Under the pieces are notes generated by a model that was given only the letters and a program-made list of their open reading frames with translations, ran no database searches and had not been told where the DNA came from. From NCBI GenBank assembly GCA_000827325.1, contig KN832883.1, positions 270,867 through 334,866 of the forward strand: 64,000 nt of DNA. The letters run 5' to 3'. The stretch is from Oidiodendron maius Zn. Taxonomy: Eukaryota > Ascomycota > Leotiomycetes > Myxotrichaceae. Shown piece by piece: positions 23,094-35,650 of the stretch (within the stretch, counting starts at the first letter, position 1; the number at the start of each line of letters is the position of its first letter). The translations under genes and the position numbers were made by a program.

Positions 23094-23794
23094 ATTGCAA
23101 GGATTATGTGAAAAAGATATCTAAGCTGTGAGGATTGTCGCCGTTCTTCAGTTTTAGTGCTCCCAATCTTTGTGTACAGGTATTAACGTCGTGGTCGTGG
23201 TCTTGACGACTCTGATCCCGGAATGCCGAGATCGGCTCTTATCTAAAGTTGCTTGATAGTGAGGGGAGTTAAATTTCACCCTTCCTGTTGGTATGATGTA
23301 GGAAATTGCCTGGCATATGCTGGAACCTCGGTGGATTTGAATCAGCTTTTGCGATCTCGATTAGCGATCAAGAAGAGGGAACTAGCTGCTCCCGGGGCGA
23401 GCGCTACAAACACAGTACCTGTCAACCTGAGATGTGGGGGAAGTTGACTCGATTGAGGAGTGTAAAACTAGACAAGAAGGGTGGCTTTAAATACATGATT
23501 CTGATAACATAATATCACGTGAGTGCAAGTGGTTGACAGTATTCCTGCTTACGTAGTCGACACACCTGTCAATCGGGTCGTATTATATTGGCACCACAAC
23601 AGATAACTAAGATTCGCACCGCCGCATATCAATTACCATTTTCAGCTGCATGTGGTGCGAATATTACTAAGATTATCCCTTTTGGATGCTGTGGTGCCAT
23701 CCTGATCGGCACTTGTCGGATTCGAATAGCATAGGAGATCATGAATGAGGAACCAACCTCTAGCATAGATCTTCGAGTTCGTGACGAGCGCTCT
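23094..23794. other. Intergenic with hairpin repeat copy B
   Basis: No gene. It contains the second copy of the short hairpin repeat and the promoter of the amidotransferase gene. Confidence 0.55.
23613..23662. repeat. Short hairpin repeat, copy B
   Basis: Matches copy A (4231-4280) at 42 of 50 positions. Its ends are inverted (ATTCGCACC at the left, GGTGCGAAT at the right), and ACTAAG occurs just outside both ends, which could be a target duplication. Confidence 0.55.
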
Positions 23795-26242
23795 TCAGAA
23801 AACCAGATTCGAGCTATCCCCCTCTAAATTGGAATAATCCGACAGTAGTGTCGTATCCAGAAGGTTCGGCCCCGTATCGACCATATCATCATCCAGGAGG
23901 CTTTCATTCATATTATTGTTTTGTGTTGCAAAACTCCATGTCGCTCCTAGGTCTAACCAACTGAATGTGTCACTCGGCACAAAGCTTACCTCTCCAACAC
24001 TGCCCTGGCTCTGATCAAACCAGGGTGAGGGAGACGAGGCAACTGGATCCAGTTGTTTGAGGCTGTCTTCCATGGGCCCGGACTGTAACGCTTTATGATA
24101 ATCGGCAGGTGTTGGTATCTTGCGCCAAAGGAGTTGGAGCAGTCGGGCATATCGGGAACCCATGTGGTTCTTTCCTGTAGAAGCCATTTGCAATCGGTTA
24201 ATCGTCTGATCGATCATGTAGCCGATGCCGGTTTGTTCTTCATACGCCATTGCTGTGATAGATTTGGCCTTGTAAAGAAATACCGCGCTGTATATTATAA
24301 AGAGGTAATACGATGATGGCATATGTCGAAGAGTTTTAGGTTCGATGAAATTGTTAAAGGTTGAGAGGAGCGACTTAGCTGCGTCGATTGCTTCATAGAT
24401 GAATCTTGCATCTGGTGAAGATGGGTTAATTAAAGGAAGTGGCCAATTAGGAGGAAGCTTCGTGTCACTCTCAAATATCAAAGCGCGTGATAGAGTGGCC
24501 TGATACGCAAATGCGTTTACATAGAGACGAAGGTAGTCATACGTTAATAGTAGACTTGCCTTCAAAGGAGCAGAACCTAAAAGTTGTTAGTTTAAGCACA
24601 AGAGATAAACAGCAAATGACTTTACATATTAGCATGCCCCAGACATTATTCCAGCTTCTGATGGCCGTACGAAAATCGTCCAAATATTTTGCATATCGAC
24701 CCTCCAGCATTTCCTTCACACCGTCCTCTTTTAACGAGTACAGAATATCATGAGCATTTGAAAAGATCTGGGTCAGCTCAATATTTGCCTGGAAAATGAG
24801 GGCCCAGTTGTCCTCATTTAGTGATTGGGGTTGCAGGGAGGGGAAGTCATCAGACTTCAGCCCTGACAATGGACCAGGACCTCGAGCCCAAAATCCCTTC
24901 CCAAGGCGCACTGAAACCTGTCTGTCGCATATATAACAAGCTAACCACGCAAGCCGCTTTCGATTTAGCATGGCCATATCCTCTTGACTATCGCTCTTGA
25001 AAGATGCCTGATCAATCCCGAGGAAATATCCAAGCCTCAGCGCCGTCCCGATGTACATCCAGGCCACTCTATCTTCTTCCCCTCGACCAACTCGAAGTCC
25101 GGTCTGTGGACGGTGAGATACCCACTGAGATAAGAGCAACAAAGCTTCTACCGCTTCTACCGTTGCACTCGACCCAGCCATGACCATAGAGATGAGCTGC
25201 TGCATATGATCGTAGCAAACTCGATGAACTTGCTCATTATCCTTTGATGCGATGGTGAGTATCGCTGCGAATAAATGCGGCTCATAACGTGACACCCAAG
25301 GGAGTCTTGCCTGATCCAAGGTCTCGCGGGGTGTGATGGGGAAGTATGGATGGAATAGCTCGCCATAGCTATACTGTGATTAGTTTGCAATGCGAAATGA
25401 GTTAAAGACATACATCGAGAACAAACGATATACCATCTGCGAAGTCATGAGGCCGTCTTGGACGGGCTTGTAATATAGTTGGTCATCCGTCTTCGGAGCG
25501 CTCGGCTTCTGCGTCCCTGGTGCATGTCTCGACTGATCTGCATGCTCGCCTTGTTGCTGTCCATCTAGGCACTCTTTCTCTGCTACATTTGCTAATATAT
25601 CGAGTGCATCCGAAGGATTCTGCAGATTTGGAGATTCGATGTTTGCATGGTCTGCTAGCTCTCTGTCCCTTGAGAAGGTTGCAGACTCCGTCATGCTCGA
25701 GAGATTTAGATTATGCCACGCATGACTTGACACTAGCGAAGTTTCATTCGGACACCCTATAGACAGCGGTAAAGAAGGCTGCTGGCCGGTGTTAATCGGG
25801 AGAGTTGGAGCTTGAATAGTCCCTGTGCCGCTTGATGTGGCATCATCTTCGACTGTACGCCGCCGTCGCACTCGTCGGCCCCCTCGACGGTTCCCGCCCA
25901 AGACACAATCTCGTGCCTCTCGTCGACACCTTCGACACGGCTATGATAATGTTTAGCTATGGTATGATTGCTCTGCAGCTTGGACAATCATCTTGAAAAT
26001 AAGGGTCCAAGACAGCGCACACTTACCACACTTCCCCTCTCTAAAACACACTTGCTCTTTCGAATCCGACAGTTGAGACATGCCCGATATGCCCTAATGT
26101 GATTGGCAACGGGATCTACCTGCCCGCCAGTGGTTGATACGGAACAAATGATAGAATATCCCGTCGGTGTCGGACTGGAAGTGTAAATTTCTGCAGGGTC
26201 ATTTGTAGGAGACACAACTGAATGAGGAGGCGGGATCACCAT
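23795..26242 (-). CDS. Zn2Cys6 transcription factor (fungal-specific domain)
   Basis: Four exons: 26242-26027, 25940-25414, 25368-24626 and 24576-23795, total 2268 nt, 755 aa, phases closed. The zinc cluster is split by the first intron: Cys55, Cys58 and Cys65 in RACLNCRIRKSKC, then Cys74, Cys77 and Cys84 in PCRRCRREARDC. A basic GGRRVRRRR follows. The fungal-specific regulatory domain covers roughly residues 240-520 (LFHPYFPI, GTALRLGYFLGID, RLAWLACYICDRQVSVRLG). It is nuclear by function. Placed beside a sugar permease and a lactonase on the same side of the window, it is a candidate local regulator of carbohydrate use. Confidence 0.93.
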
Positions 26243-26830
26243 CTTCTAAAGAAGAGAAGAGAACGTACTACAGGAAGTGACCTTGAAAGTTAAAGTTACA
26301 TGTATTTTGATGACTGGAGCAGGGCAAAGGTTTCAGTCGTGCTACGTGGCAAAGGCCGGGACGGGCCGTTGCAGTACTATCGGCTTTTGAAGGCGTTGCG
26401 CATGAATAGCTTGAACAAAGTCATGTGTGGTTTACCTGCATGTATTTTTGCTTTTCTCGTAACTTTGTCAGTGGACTTTAATATTATTTTCTGTCATGGT
26501 CGTCTACGCGGTGTAATCATGTGCGACGAAGTATGCTGCCCCATCCCCCGTACCTGCTGTAGAGTTTCTATTGAACGAATGGAGAGAGAGGGTAGTCCCT
26601 AAAACCTTTTGCTCTGATAATTGACCTGAGAGATAATGGGATAAGGTGCGGAAGAGTAAATTTAAGATACCGGCCAAGCTCACGCCGGTAATAAATATCA
26701 CCAACTTGTAGATATCCGCTACCGTGAACTGATTATTAAATCATAATTAGATGAGAAGCTGCAGTTTCTATCTACGGTCTTATCGAAGTGGTGATATGGC
26801 CACATAGAGGGCACACCATGGATTAAAGTA

Positions 26831-28630
26831 TCACACTCTGGCTTGATCCTTGCCAACAACTTGCTCAACCCGGACATCAATATCGCCATCCCCCTTTTCA
26901 AACTCAAACGGCTCCACCAGCGCATCGCCCGAGAATAGAGCGTCCACAGCCTCAAGCTCTAGGCCTTTGGTCTCAGGGAAAAATAAGTAAATGATAGGGA
27001 CCCAACAAGCGTTCAAGACAGCGAAAATAATATAGGTCCTCCAGCCTATGTTGCTGATGGAGATCGGTGTTATCTGGACAATCATATAGTTGAATATCCA
27101 ATTGGAAGCCTGTACAGCAGTGAGTGAGTGGTTGTTAACAGGTCGAGAGATTCTACTTACTGTAGAAATGGAAGAGCCGCGCTGACGAAATCGAAGGGGG
27201 AGGATCTCTGATCTGAAATAAGTCAGTCTTAGTGGAGGCGATGGCTGGAAGGTACGCTTACGGATAGACCCATACGGTTGCTTGAAAGCCAATAGTGAAA
27301 GCTCCTTGAAAGACGAAGAGCATAGCTGCGGCACCGATGCCTGCGGATGTAGCTATGGCGGTAGCATGCTCGACCTGATAGATCAGAGCAGCTTGGATTG
27401 CCATAACGGCTGCCATAACGCTGATCATGGAAAGGAGCTAATAAGAGCTTAGCAACAGATTGGTCACCATCATCTCTAATTAAAACTCACCAATGGTCGA
27501 CGACCGATGCGATCAATCAGAAACCAGGGGATGAAAGAGGCGACGAAGAACCAGGTTTGGAGGAAACCGGACATCAAGGACGACATGTGGGGATCAAATC
27601 CGATGCTCTTCTCAAACAGCGTTCCAGAGTAGTAGATAATTGCATTGATTCCACCGAGCTGCTGGAAACTTTGGATAGCACAGGCAATTAATACTCTTCT
27701 TCGGCTCTTGATGCGGTCGCTCTGGAAGATGTGCTTCCATGATCCTGCACCAATGGAGGCCTCATACGCCACTGTCCGAAGAATCTCTCCATGGAGACGC
27801 TGGACAACGGCTTCGTCTTCATTACTACCAAGCCTCCGCAAGACATCGAAACACTCGTTTGGCCTGTCGTGTGCTGCGAGCCACCTGGGAGACTCAGGAA
27901 TGACCCAGAGAATGAACAGCATTGGAACGATGAATAAGCATTGCAGTATGACGGGTATTCGCCAGGCGTAACTGCTGACATGTGTTGAAAAGGCGTAGTC
28001 TATCCAGTATACGAAGAAGATACCAAAGTTGAGCGTTGATAGTTGGGCGCAGACATCTTGAGCCAGTTAGTAATTCAGTAGTAAATATAATATGCAGCTA
28101 CCCACAAATCCCACGAGTAGCCTTTGGACTGAACTCGGCCTGTAGGACAGGAACGGTCGAGTTGATAGCTCCCATTCCCATTCCACTGACGATTCTAGCG
28201 ATAATCATCTGTACTCTGCCATATGAAGTTGCTTGGAGAATAGCACCAATGATCATAGTGACGCAACCAATTGCAATGCTCTTGCGACGACCAATCTGCT
28301 CACCGAACGCTGCTGTGGCGAGAGAACCGAAGAAACATCCAACTGCCTATTGTCAGAGAGGAGATGGCCGACGAGGCTCGCAGGAAGACTTACCCTCGTA
28401 GATCGCAACGATCACACCAATCATGGTAGCGCCTGGATTGCCAAACGTGTCATTGAATGCTTGGCCATTGACTAAATGATCATTAATTCAGCTGTTCACC
28501 ATTTAGAAGAGAGGCTACTGCACGAACCCAAGCCACCCATCAACCCATTGTCAAAACCGATGAGGAGGAAGCCCAGCGAAGTCAGAACACTGACAGTGAT
28601 CAATAAGGGACGACCCGTCAGCTCGTACAT
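26831..28630 (-). CDS. MFS sugar transporter
   Basis: Seven exons: 28630-28528, 28471-28394, 28342-28106, 28056-27491, 27437-27262, 27212-27161 and 27109-26831; 1491 nt, 496 aa, all phases closed with introns of 45-56 nt. Family motifs are GFDNGLMGGLVNG, GRRKSIAIG, RIVSGMGMGAINSTVP, VPESPRWL-type (VIPESPRWLA), QQLGGINAIIYYSG, DRIGRRPL and FPETKGLELE. This is the sugar-porter subfamily with 12 membrane spans. The QQ..G.N motif is typical of hexose/pentose carriers. It is divergent from the SMP-30-type enzyme across a 700-bp gap, which suggests co-regulation of uptake and catabolism. Confidence 0.93.
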
Positions 28631-29329
28631 GGTGTCGGATGTTTCTTCAAAATAATCTGGAGTATCTCGGGGGGAGAGATTCAGCTTTTCAGCTTGAGGA
28701 TTGGAAAAAGCAAGCTTTAAAATTATATAGACATCCTCAGGTAATCAAGGCGCTAGCTACATCTGGGATTTCCCCGCGTCGGCGAATGAACCAACTCCGC
28801 CCAGGCGGGATAAAACCAACAAGTTGACCAAGCAAGCACTGGGGAAGGGTTTGGGGAACCTGGGGAAGGGCTGGGGATGTGGTGAACACTGTTTGTATCC
28901 TCGAGCAAGTGTCGGTGTTTGAACGATTCAAATCCAGCCGACAATCCCGCATAGAAGCCACAACGGGGGTATTCTCGGTGTTTGACGGGGTCTGATGGGT
29001 CTTGTAGGGCCGAATGTTCGAGGCCCGGGCTCTACGCCGATGTATAGACGATGAAGCAAGGAAATATTTGGTATTGGTAGTTAATACTGGGTGTGTTCAT
29101 GGTATATACCGGAGGTTGTTTCGATGACAGGACAAAGTAATATCCCAGGCTGTATTATGAGGTGAATCAAGTCCCTCGATGGACAGGATTTTGAAACCCA
29201 CTCCCGATTTGTGTTAGGCCCGCCCGTGACCCTCAAAACACGGGAAGTACTTACACAAAGTACATCAATATATTGTCTGACGGAGGGTCGGCTATGCGTC
29301 ACGGCAAAAGCCATACTTACCACACAAAA
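28631..29329. promoter_or_regulatory. Divergent promoter, permease and lactonase
   Basis: A 700-bp non-coding gap between head-to-head genes. It includes CTCGGGGGGAG near 28668 and several other CGG/CCG triplets. No exact copy of the 17-bp motif found at 33023 and 37641 is present. Confidence 0.4.
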
Positions 29330-30372
29330 ATGTCGTCGTTCACAATATACCACGAGGATTTCAAGGCCATCTTAGGACATTCGCCGAAACTCGATGTCCT
29401 ACTGGAAAATAAGGAATACCCCTTTGCCCACGAGGCTGGTGTCTTCATCCCGTCGGAAAACAGTCTCTTTATAACCAGTAATCAATATGTTGACCCATTG
29501 TCACCACCCACTAAGAAAATTCAAATCTCCAAGGTTACGCTCCCCGGCAATGACCCTATACGATGCGAAGAGGTATTTCCCGAGAGCGTTCCGATGGCAA
29601 ATGGAGGGGTCAACTACAAGAACGGCATACTGTTCTGCGCGCAAGGCGATATGAAGGCTCCATCGGGACTTGCCTTCATGGAGACTCAGCCGCCGTACCG
29701 GTCCTCATTCCTGCTGACATCCTTTTATGGCCGGCCCTTTAATTCACTGAACGATGTTGTCGTACACAGCGACGGCTCAGTGTGGTTCACGGACCCAATG
29801 TACGGCTCGGAACAAGGAATTAGACCTCCGGCGACTAGCCCGAATCAGGTCTATCGGTGGGATGTGGAGAATGGCGGTAGTATCAGGGCGGTCGCTGATG
29901 GATTTGGGAGGTGCAATGGGATTTGTTTCAGTCCGGATGAGAAGATCGTGTATGTGACGGATACAGACTATATTCACGGAGATGGGACGACTGATGGGGT
30001 AAGAGCGAGTTCAATGTGAGCCTCCTTCACTATGTTCCTCGCGAGGTATTGCTAACTGTGGATAGATACGCATTTGATATCGTGCACTATTCTGGTCAGC
30101 CGTTTTTGACCAATCGACGCTTGTTTGCCTTCGCAGATAAGTGGGTTCCAGATGGGATCAAGTGTGATACTAATGGCAACGTGTATAGCGGATGTGGCGA
30201 TGGCGTGAATGTTTGGTCACCTGGTGGTATATTACTAGGAAGGATTCTTGTAGAAGGAGGGGCAGCAAACTTTTGCTTCGGCAGGAACGGCGAACTGTTC
30301 ATCCTGAACGAGCACAAGCTGTGGAGGGCTCAATTGGGAAGTCATATCAGAGGGGACTTACTCAAGATTTAG
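29330..30372 (+). CDS. SMP-30/gluconolactonase-type hydrolase
   Basis: Exons 29330-30015 and 30066-30372, 50-nt intron; 330 aa. Start chosen at ATG 29330; another in-frame ATG lies at 29294. The beta-propeller marks of the family are present: ANGGVNYKNGILFCAQG, SLNDVVVHSDGSVWFTDP (Asn-Asp metal site), NGICFSPDEKIVYVTDT and WVPDGIKCDTNGNVY (Asp). Such enzymes open aldonolactones using a divalent metal, feeding oxidised sugars to catabolism. No signal peptide is seen, so it is probably cytosolic. The head-to-head sugar permease supports a role in use of an oxidised sugar; the exact lactone cannot be told. Confidence 0.9.
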
Positions 30373-30906
30373 CCTTTATAGTTTGAAGTCTTCTCCCTTC
30401 CGGGATCCAAATCTTCTCTTCGTTTCTTGCAAAATAATAAGGTTACCATAGTTCAACCATCTAGGTTGCACCTGCAGGCCTTCTTCGAGCTTAAACATTC
30501 CTTGTATTCACCTTCAGTATGTCTGAATCCATTGTACCAAGCACTGCCCTTCCCTGGGCCTAGATGTAACCAATCATTTTCCTCGCCAGTTCCGTCTGAG
30601 AGGATCAATCTAAACTTGTTTGAGGTGTGAGCGCTTTTGGATTTCGCCGTGACAGGCCTGGATTGGTACCGCTGGGCGGTGGGGTGGGAAAGGAGGGACA
30701 GGGGTTTTGTCGGCGGATAGCGAAGATTCAAGGCGAATGAAGTTGTAGCGATTTTTGGTTCTGGAACATTGCTCTCACGTTCTCCTTACCAGCTGCGTAA
30801 ATGGTACATTTTGTAGTCTTAAACAGGCTAGTAGTCCCCAGGCCCGATTTTAAATTTCGAATAATCTGACATAACTCTATAGCTCTTGTCGCGATAACAT
30901 ATACAG
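30373..30906. other. Intergenic, no gene seen
   Basis: Convergent gap between the lactonase and the second permease. Short frames on both strands lack support. Confidence 0.55.
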
Positions 30907-32666
30907 TTATTCGGCCACACCTTTCTCCGTCTCTCGAGGCTCAATTACGTATGATCCCATTTTCCGTGGTGGGACCCTGGCAATAAACATCCTGTTGATC
31001 TCATCAAATGTCCTGCCCTTGAGTTCGGGGACATAAAAGTATGATCCAATTGTGGCAATTAGAGAAAGTCCTCCGAATACGAATCCCACCTTACCTTTCA
31101 AGTCAGCCTCGTTTGGGTTGACCATGTATGGAATGGCGACATTCATCACGATGCCAAAAACTGCCTGCGTAGCGGTGCATAGAGCAGAAGTCTTCGCTCG
31201 TAGCGCGGGCGAAGAGGTTTCACCCTGAAGGACAAAAGCCATGGCACCGATTGTCATAAAATAGACGAAAGCGTAAATGACAGTGCAAGCTGACTGTACC
31301 CATTTCGCACCTGAAGTTGGGACGACGTCCATGATACCGATGAGAAACAATAACATTGTAAGGAATATCATTCCTTGCACAAATACTTTGCGTCTCCCAT
31401 AGCTGTTAACCACGAACCAGGAGAGAATGTTTCCAGTAACTCCACATGCTGTGACACCAACGCCGAGATCAAAGGATTCGGCAGTTGGGAGACCAGCAAG
31501 CTCGAAGAAGTATGTTGAATAGCCCAAAACAAATATTATACCGGTGAAATGTTGACAGGCGAAAGCTCCAACGGATATAAGCGTTCGCGTCCGGTCTGTA
31601 CCGCGGAAGCAATCAATATATCGGGATTGATCGGCCAAGCGATCTTCTCGGATAGTCTCCTGAATTGCTGCTAGCTTTATATCTACTTCTTCTTCGGACG
31701 AGTAAAGTGAGGTCAAGACTTTTCGGGCTTCATCTAGTCGATCCTGGCGGACTAGATACCATGGCGATTCTGGTGCGAATGGAAGCCCGACAGATAGAAC
31801 AACTATATGGTAAGCTCTTGGGATGTTGTAGATGTGTGAAGAAGTACTCACGGACAAAGAAAAGTTGAAACGCAAAAGGGGCACGATATGCCCAGTGATC
31901 GGTACGCGATCCAAAAGCTTTCACAAAAGCGTTTGAGAGTAGTTGGCCGCAGGCAATGCCCAGGTTGACACCGGCAGTTGTAACCCCACGAAGAATAACC
32001 GGGGATAGCTAGAACAGGTGAGCACGTGCATAGTTACTAGCAGAGGAACAATACTTACTTCTGAGCAATACATAGGACCAATAGTCAAGAAGTGGCCCAG
32101 GGCAATTCCAAGGACGAGTTTGCTCACTAAAAATGCCGGTCGACTCGTTGAACTCATCTCTCCAGCAACTCCACCAATACAGAAGATAATTCCGACACCC
32201 ATAGCCTGACGGCGACCGAATCGATCAGATATGTAACTACAAATAAATCCGCCGAAAAATTGGGTGGCCGAGGAAGCAAGATTAAAAGCCGACAACCAGG
32301 CTGCCGGGATGACATGTTGATCCCCGTATACCTCACTGCATTCACGTTAGAAGCGTATAAAAAGGGCAGACGAGTGCCAAGTCTCACCCAAAATCTGCAC
32401 GAAATTGTGGGACAGACAACATCGCACCATTGACCTGGGCATCGAAGCCCCTAGATAAATTAATGCCATGGCAGAAATTGCGGAGAGAGGTTTCTGTACC
32501 ATGCCACTGCACTCATAGCGAAAAAGAAGGTCCACCAAACGATTTTCTTGTGTCCAAGCATGACGCTTCCAAGAGACGCATTATGCTCTCTGAGGTTGTC
32601 CTGAGTAGTAGCATTCTCATGTAGCTCTACCGATGCTCCTATATTGTTTTGGTATTTGTCCTCCAT
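30907..32666 (-). CDS. MFS sugar transporter (second copy, different subtype)
   Basis: Five exons: 32666-32500, 32450-32388, 32335-32059, 32008-31852 and 31802-30907; 1560 nt, 519 aa, phases closed. Sugar-porter marks are WGFDAQVNGAML, DRFGRRQAMG, LVLGIALGHFLTIGP, PESPWYLVRQ, NSYGRRKVF and PELKGRTFDEINRMF. The pattern QVNGAM plus the PESP-W-YL variant resembles fungal alpha-glucoside-type permeases and differs from the one at 26831-28630. Twelve spans are expected. It shares a roughly 480-bp divergent promoter, bearing the 17-bp CGG motif, with the Zn2Cys6 regulator. Confidence 0.93.
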
Positions 32667-33022
32667 GATGTGGGATCAAGAAGATGATCTATTGTTCTCG
32701 ATATGGAGAGCAAAAGATCTGTCGAGGGCAGCGTTGAGGATTGTCTGAGAGGGAAAGGCTAGAAATCAAATATGAAGATGAAGAGAGGGAAATGGAAGGC
32801 AATATGCATAGAGATATCGTATTATATATAGACTATATATATAAACGGCATGACTATGGAGGCAAATGTCCTCCGCACTTTCGGCTAGTGCCTTGGGGTA
32901 CCCCAGACATCTAGGCTTATTGATAGACTTTCAATGTTGATTCAGATCGTATGCACCCCGCTACCAGGGTTTCGCTGTGATGCTTTTACCCGGTGGTCTG
33001 TGCGAGGCTGTGTCTATTTCTT

Positions 33023-33039
33023 CTCCCCGATCTCCCCGA
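33023..33039. promoter_or_regulatory. 17-bp CGG-repeat motif, promoter copy 1
   Basis: Read on the minus strand it is TCGGGGAGATCGGGGAG, two CGGGGAG units in direct repeat (CGG-N6-CGG), as zinc-cluster regulators often bind. It lies 107 bp before the start of the 33146 regulator and 357 bp before the permease start at 32666. An identical 17-mer lies at 37641-37657. Confidence 0.5.
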
Positions 33040-33145
33040 ACATTTCGTCTCTTCTTTGTTGGCCCTGCTCAGCAGCACTCTTCCTCCTTTTCTCTGTCGA
33101 TACGTCTGACCTCGGACTACTCCCTTTTCTAAGCAATTCAGCCGA

Positions 33146-35210
33146 ATGGAAAGTCTGCCAGCCACTCCCCGCCCCAACATAGAACCGGACGCCGGAGCAA
33201 GCCCGGAGAAGCGCACACATCGATTGTCACATGGTCAAGAGTCCATCCGTCCCCGCAAAAAGAACGCTACAGCTTGCAGCGTTTGTCGTGCTCGCAAGTC
33301 AAAATGTGACAATCAGCAGCCTCGCTGTTCCTATTGTCAGAGCATCGGTGCCACCTGTGATAGAAGCGGCTCAGTTGTTCCACCAAGGTACGTGCATCAC
33401 AACTCGCAGAGCAGCTCAGACTGCTTTTGTTATAGCTCGTAAGACCTGACCGCAACACCCGTACAGTCCCGATGTATCCGGCCAGGCCATATTAGATAGG
33501 ATTGATCGTTTAGAGGCGAGACTCGTCGGAAACAGATCATGGCTAGAATCGGCAGACGCTCGGCAAAACGGCAGCCAGGAAGCACCGCCAACAAAAGTTG
33601 GTAGAAACTGCGTGTTAGGAAGTGGGAATCAGTCACCTATTACTGTGGAGGCCGTTCTATCATGGCCTGTCTTGAAAGAGGAGTATGGACCGTGTCTGGA
33701 TATTCGAGATCTCATGGCAAGTTCCGATAATTCATGCGATGATACCTCCTCTCCGCTGGCATTTGGCACACTTGCAGCATCGAGCTTAATCGACTTTGAG
33801 CTTGAATCGTGTTCGCACCTTGTCAATAATTTCTTTCGTTATGTTCATATTAAAAATCCAGTTTTAGATGAAGATGAGATTCGTAGTTGGGTCAGAGAAA
33901 TATCCCTGAACGGCGTAGGGTGGGACGCTCGCTCATGTTTAGTAGTAAGTTTTCCGCATCTTTCCTGTGTCTTCACAATACCTATTAATTCACTGCTAGT
34001 TAATTGTTTGTGCATTAGGCGCAATTTCCGCACCATTTTCTACAGAGGACTCAGAAAACCCGGTGGAAATTTCCAAGCTCTCAGCAGACCGTCGTGCAGC
34101 AGAGGCCTATTTTAATGCCTCGCAAAAGAGGATAGGCAGCCTCATCACGCATGGGGGTGGAATCTTAGCTGCTCAATGTTTCTTCTTCTCGGGGGTATAT
34201 GCAATGTCTATTCTTCGCCCTTATGCAGCTTGGTCCTTATTTGTTCAGGCCTTAGCGTGTTGCCAGACCCTCAAATGCTTATCCAAAAGTGATCACTTGG
34301 TCGCGGCCCCACTGCAAGATTTTGTGAACAGAAGTGCAGTTGAATGGACTCCAGACGAAAGTATCTATTGGACCTGCTTTAAAACTGAGCTGTAAGCTTG
34401 CGTGGCTTACTCACACACTTAGACACATTACTAAACCCTTCTTAGTGAAACTCGTCTCGAGCTCGAGCTCCCTGCATTTCCTTCGATGGAATTGTCTTAC
34501 CCAGATTTCCTTCCTACCCCACCTAGGGAAGCCATCGAGAAGGAGGACCAAGCATGGTATTTTTACTTAGCCGAAATAGCACTGCGACGTCTCCTGCTGC
34601 AAATCTTGACTCAGATTGCTCCCTACTGTCAAGGTCCCGCTCAAAATAATCTTGATGCTCTCGCAGCGTTAGTGCCTACTTTTGAACAGCAAGCTGCGCA
34701 ATGGTATGTTTGTGATCAAAGTATAATGTTTGAAAGCTGACATTGAGCTTTTAAAGGTCTCAGCTACTGCCACCTGAGGTCGATATTCTTCAGCATGAAC
34801 CAGGCGATGACATATTACGTTTCATACTCTGCGGACACCTCTATAACTCCTATGAGGCTATTTATTGGCCTTTTGTGTCTAGCGCAATTAATCTTCAAGG
34901 CCCCAGAAACGTTAATTTTGATGAATTTGTACGAAAAGGGCTCCAAGTATGTGTCGACAGGGTATGGACTAACGAGCCCGGATTTCGGTATCGCCACCAT
35001 GGCACATGGCTCATGATGCGTTCATGTACGCGAAGTGCTCTTGTCCTAGTTGCTGCAAAAAGAAGTGGCCAGGTCGAAACATTGTTACCATACCGATGGC
35101 AACATGCTGTTCATGCTGTAATTAAACTATTGGAGTTCTGGGGTAACGAGTGTAACGATTCACGCGATAGACGCAACATCCTGGATAATGCTATGAAGAC
35201 CGTAAATTAA
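33146..35210 (+). CDS. Zn2Cys6 transcription factor
   Basis: Five exons: 33146-33387, 33467-33944, 34000-34391, 34446-34703 and 34757-35210; 1824 nt, 607 aa with phases closed. The zinc cluster is Cys44-Cys47-Cys54-Cys61-Cys64-Cys71 (CSVCRARKSKCDNQQPRCSYC), followed by a short linker and LDRIDRLEARL, a likely dimerising helix. The middle region has the conserved SCLVLIVCALGAIS and YFNASQKRIG of fungal regulators of this type. It lies head-to-head with a sugar permease and between two copies of a shared CGG motif, so it is the best candidate for binding that motif and controlling permease and GH5 gene. Confidence 0.93.
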
Positions 35211-35650
35211 AGGTGTCGATCTTCACATACGAATTTTTGACGCCTTTCTTGTGGTCCATGAGACGCCTTACGACTGATCTCAGCCACCCAAATGATCATT
35301 CATCATTAGGTCCCTATTTTTCTCATCCATCTGCTCTCTGTGTCAACGAATACTGAATATTACCCGGACTTCTCGTAGTCATCTAAAGCTCCTTGTGCGG
35401 GACTATGTCTTCAGGTCACGATATGGCAGAGATATAGGAATAAAGCTTAGCCCCGCCGTTAGCTAAGTAGTCGAGTTCGTGTTGGTAAGGCAGGGAAATT
35501 GTCACCGAGCAAGGAGTAAGAGTGTGACTTGTCGCGATACTAAAGTAGTAATGATATGCTTTATTTAGGCTAACTCGGACTTTACAAAATTTAGATTCGT
35601 TCTGCATCGCCAGCGAAATACATGCGGGGTTGTAGGTCTGTATAAACAAA
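35211..35650. other. Intergenic, no gene seen
   Basis: Convergent gap between the Zn2Cys6 regulator and the GH5 gene. Confidence 0.5.
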
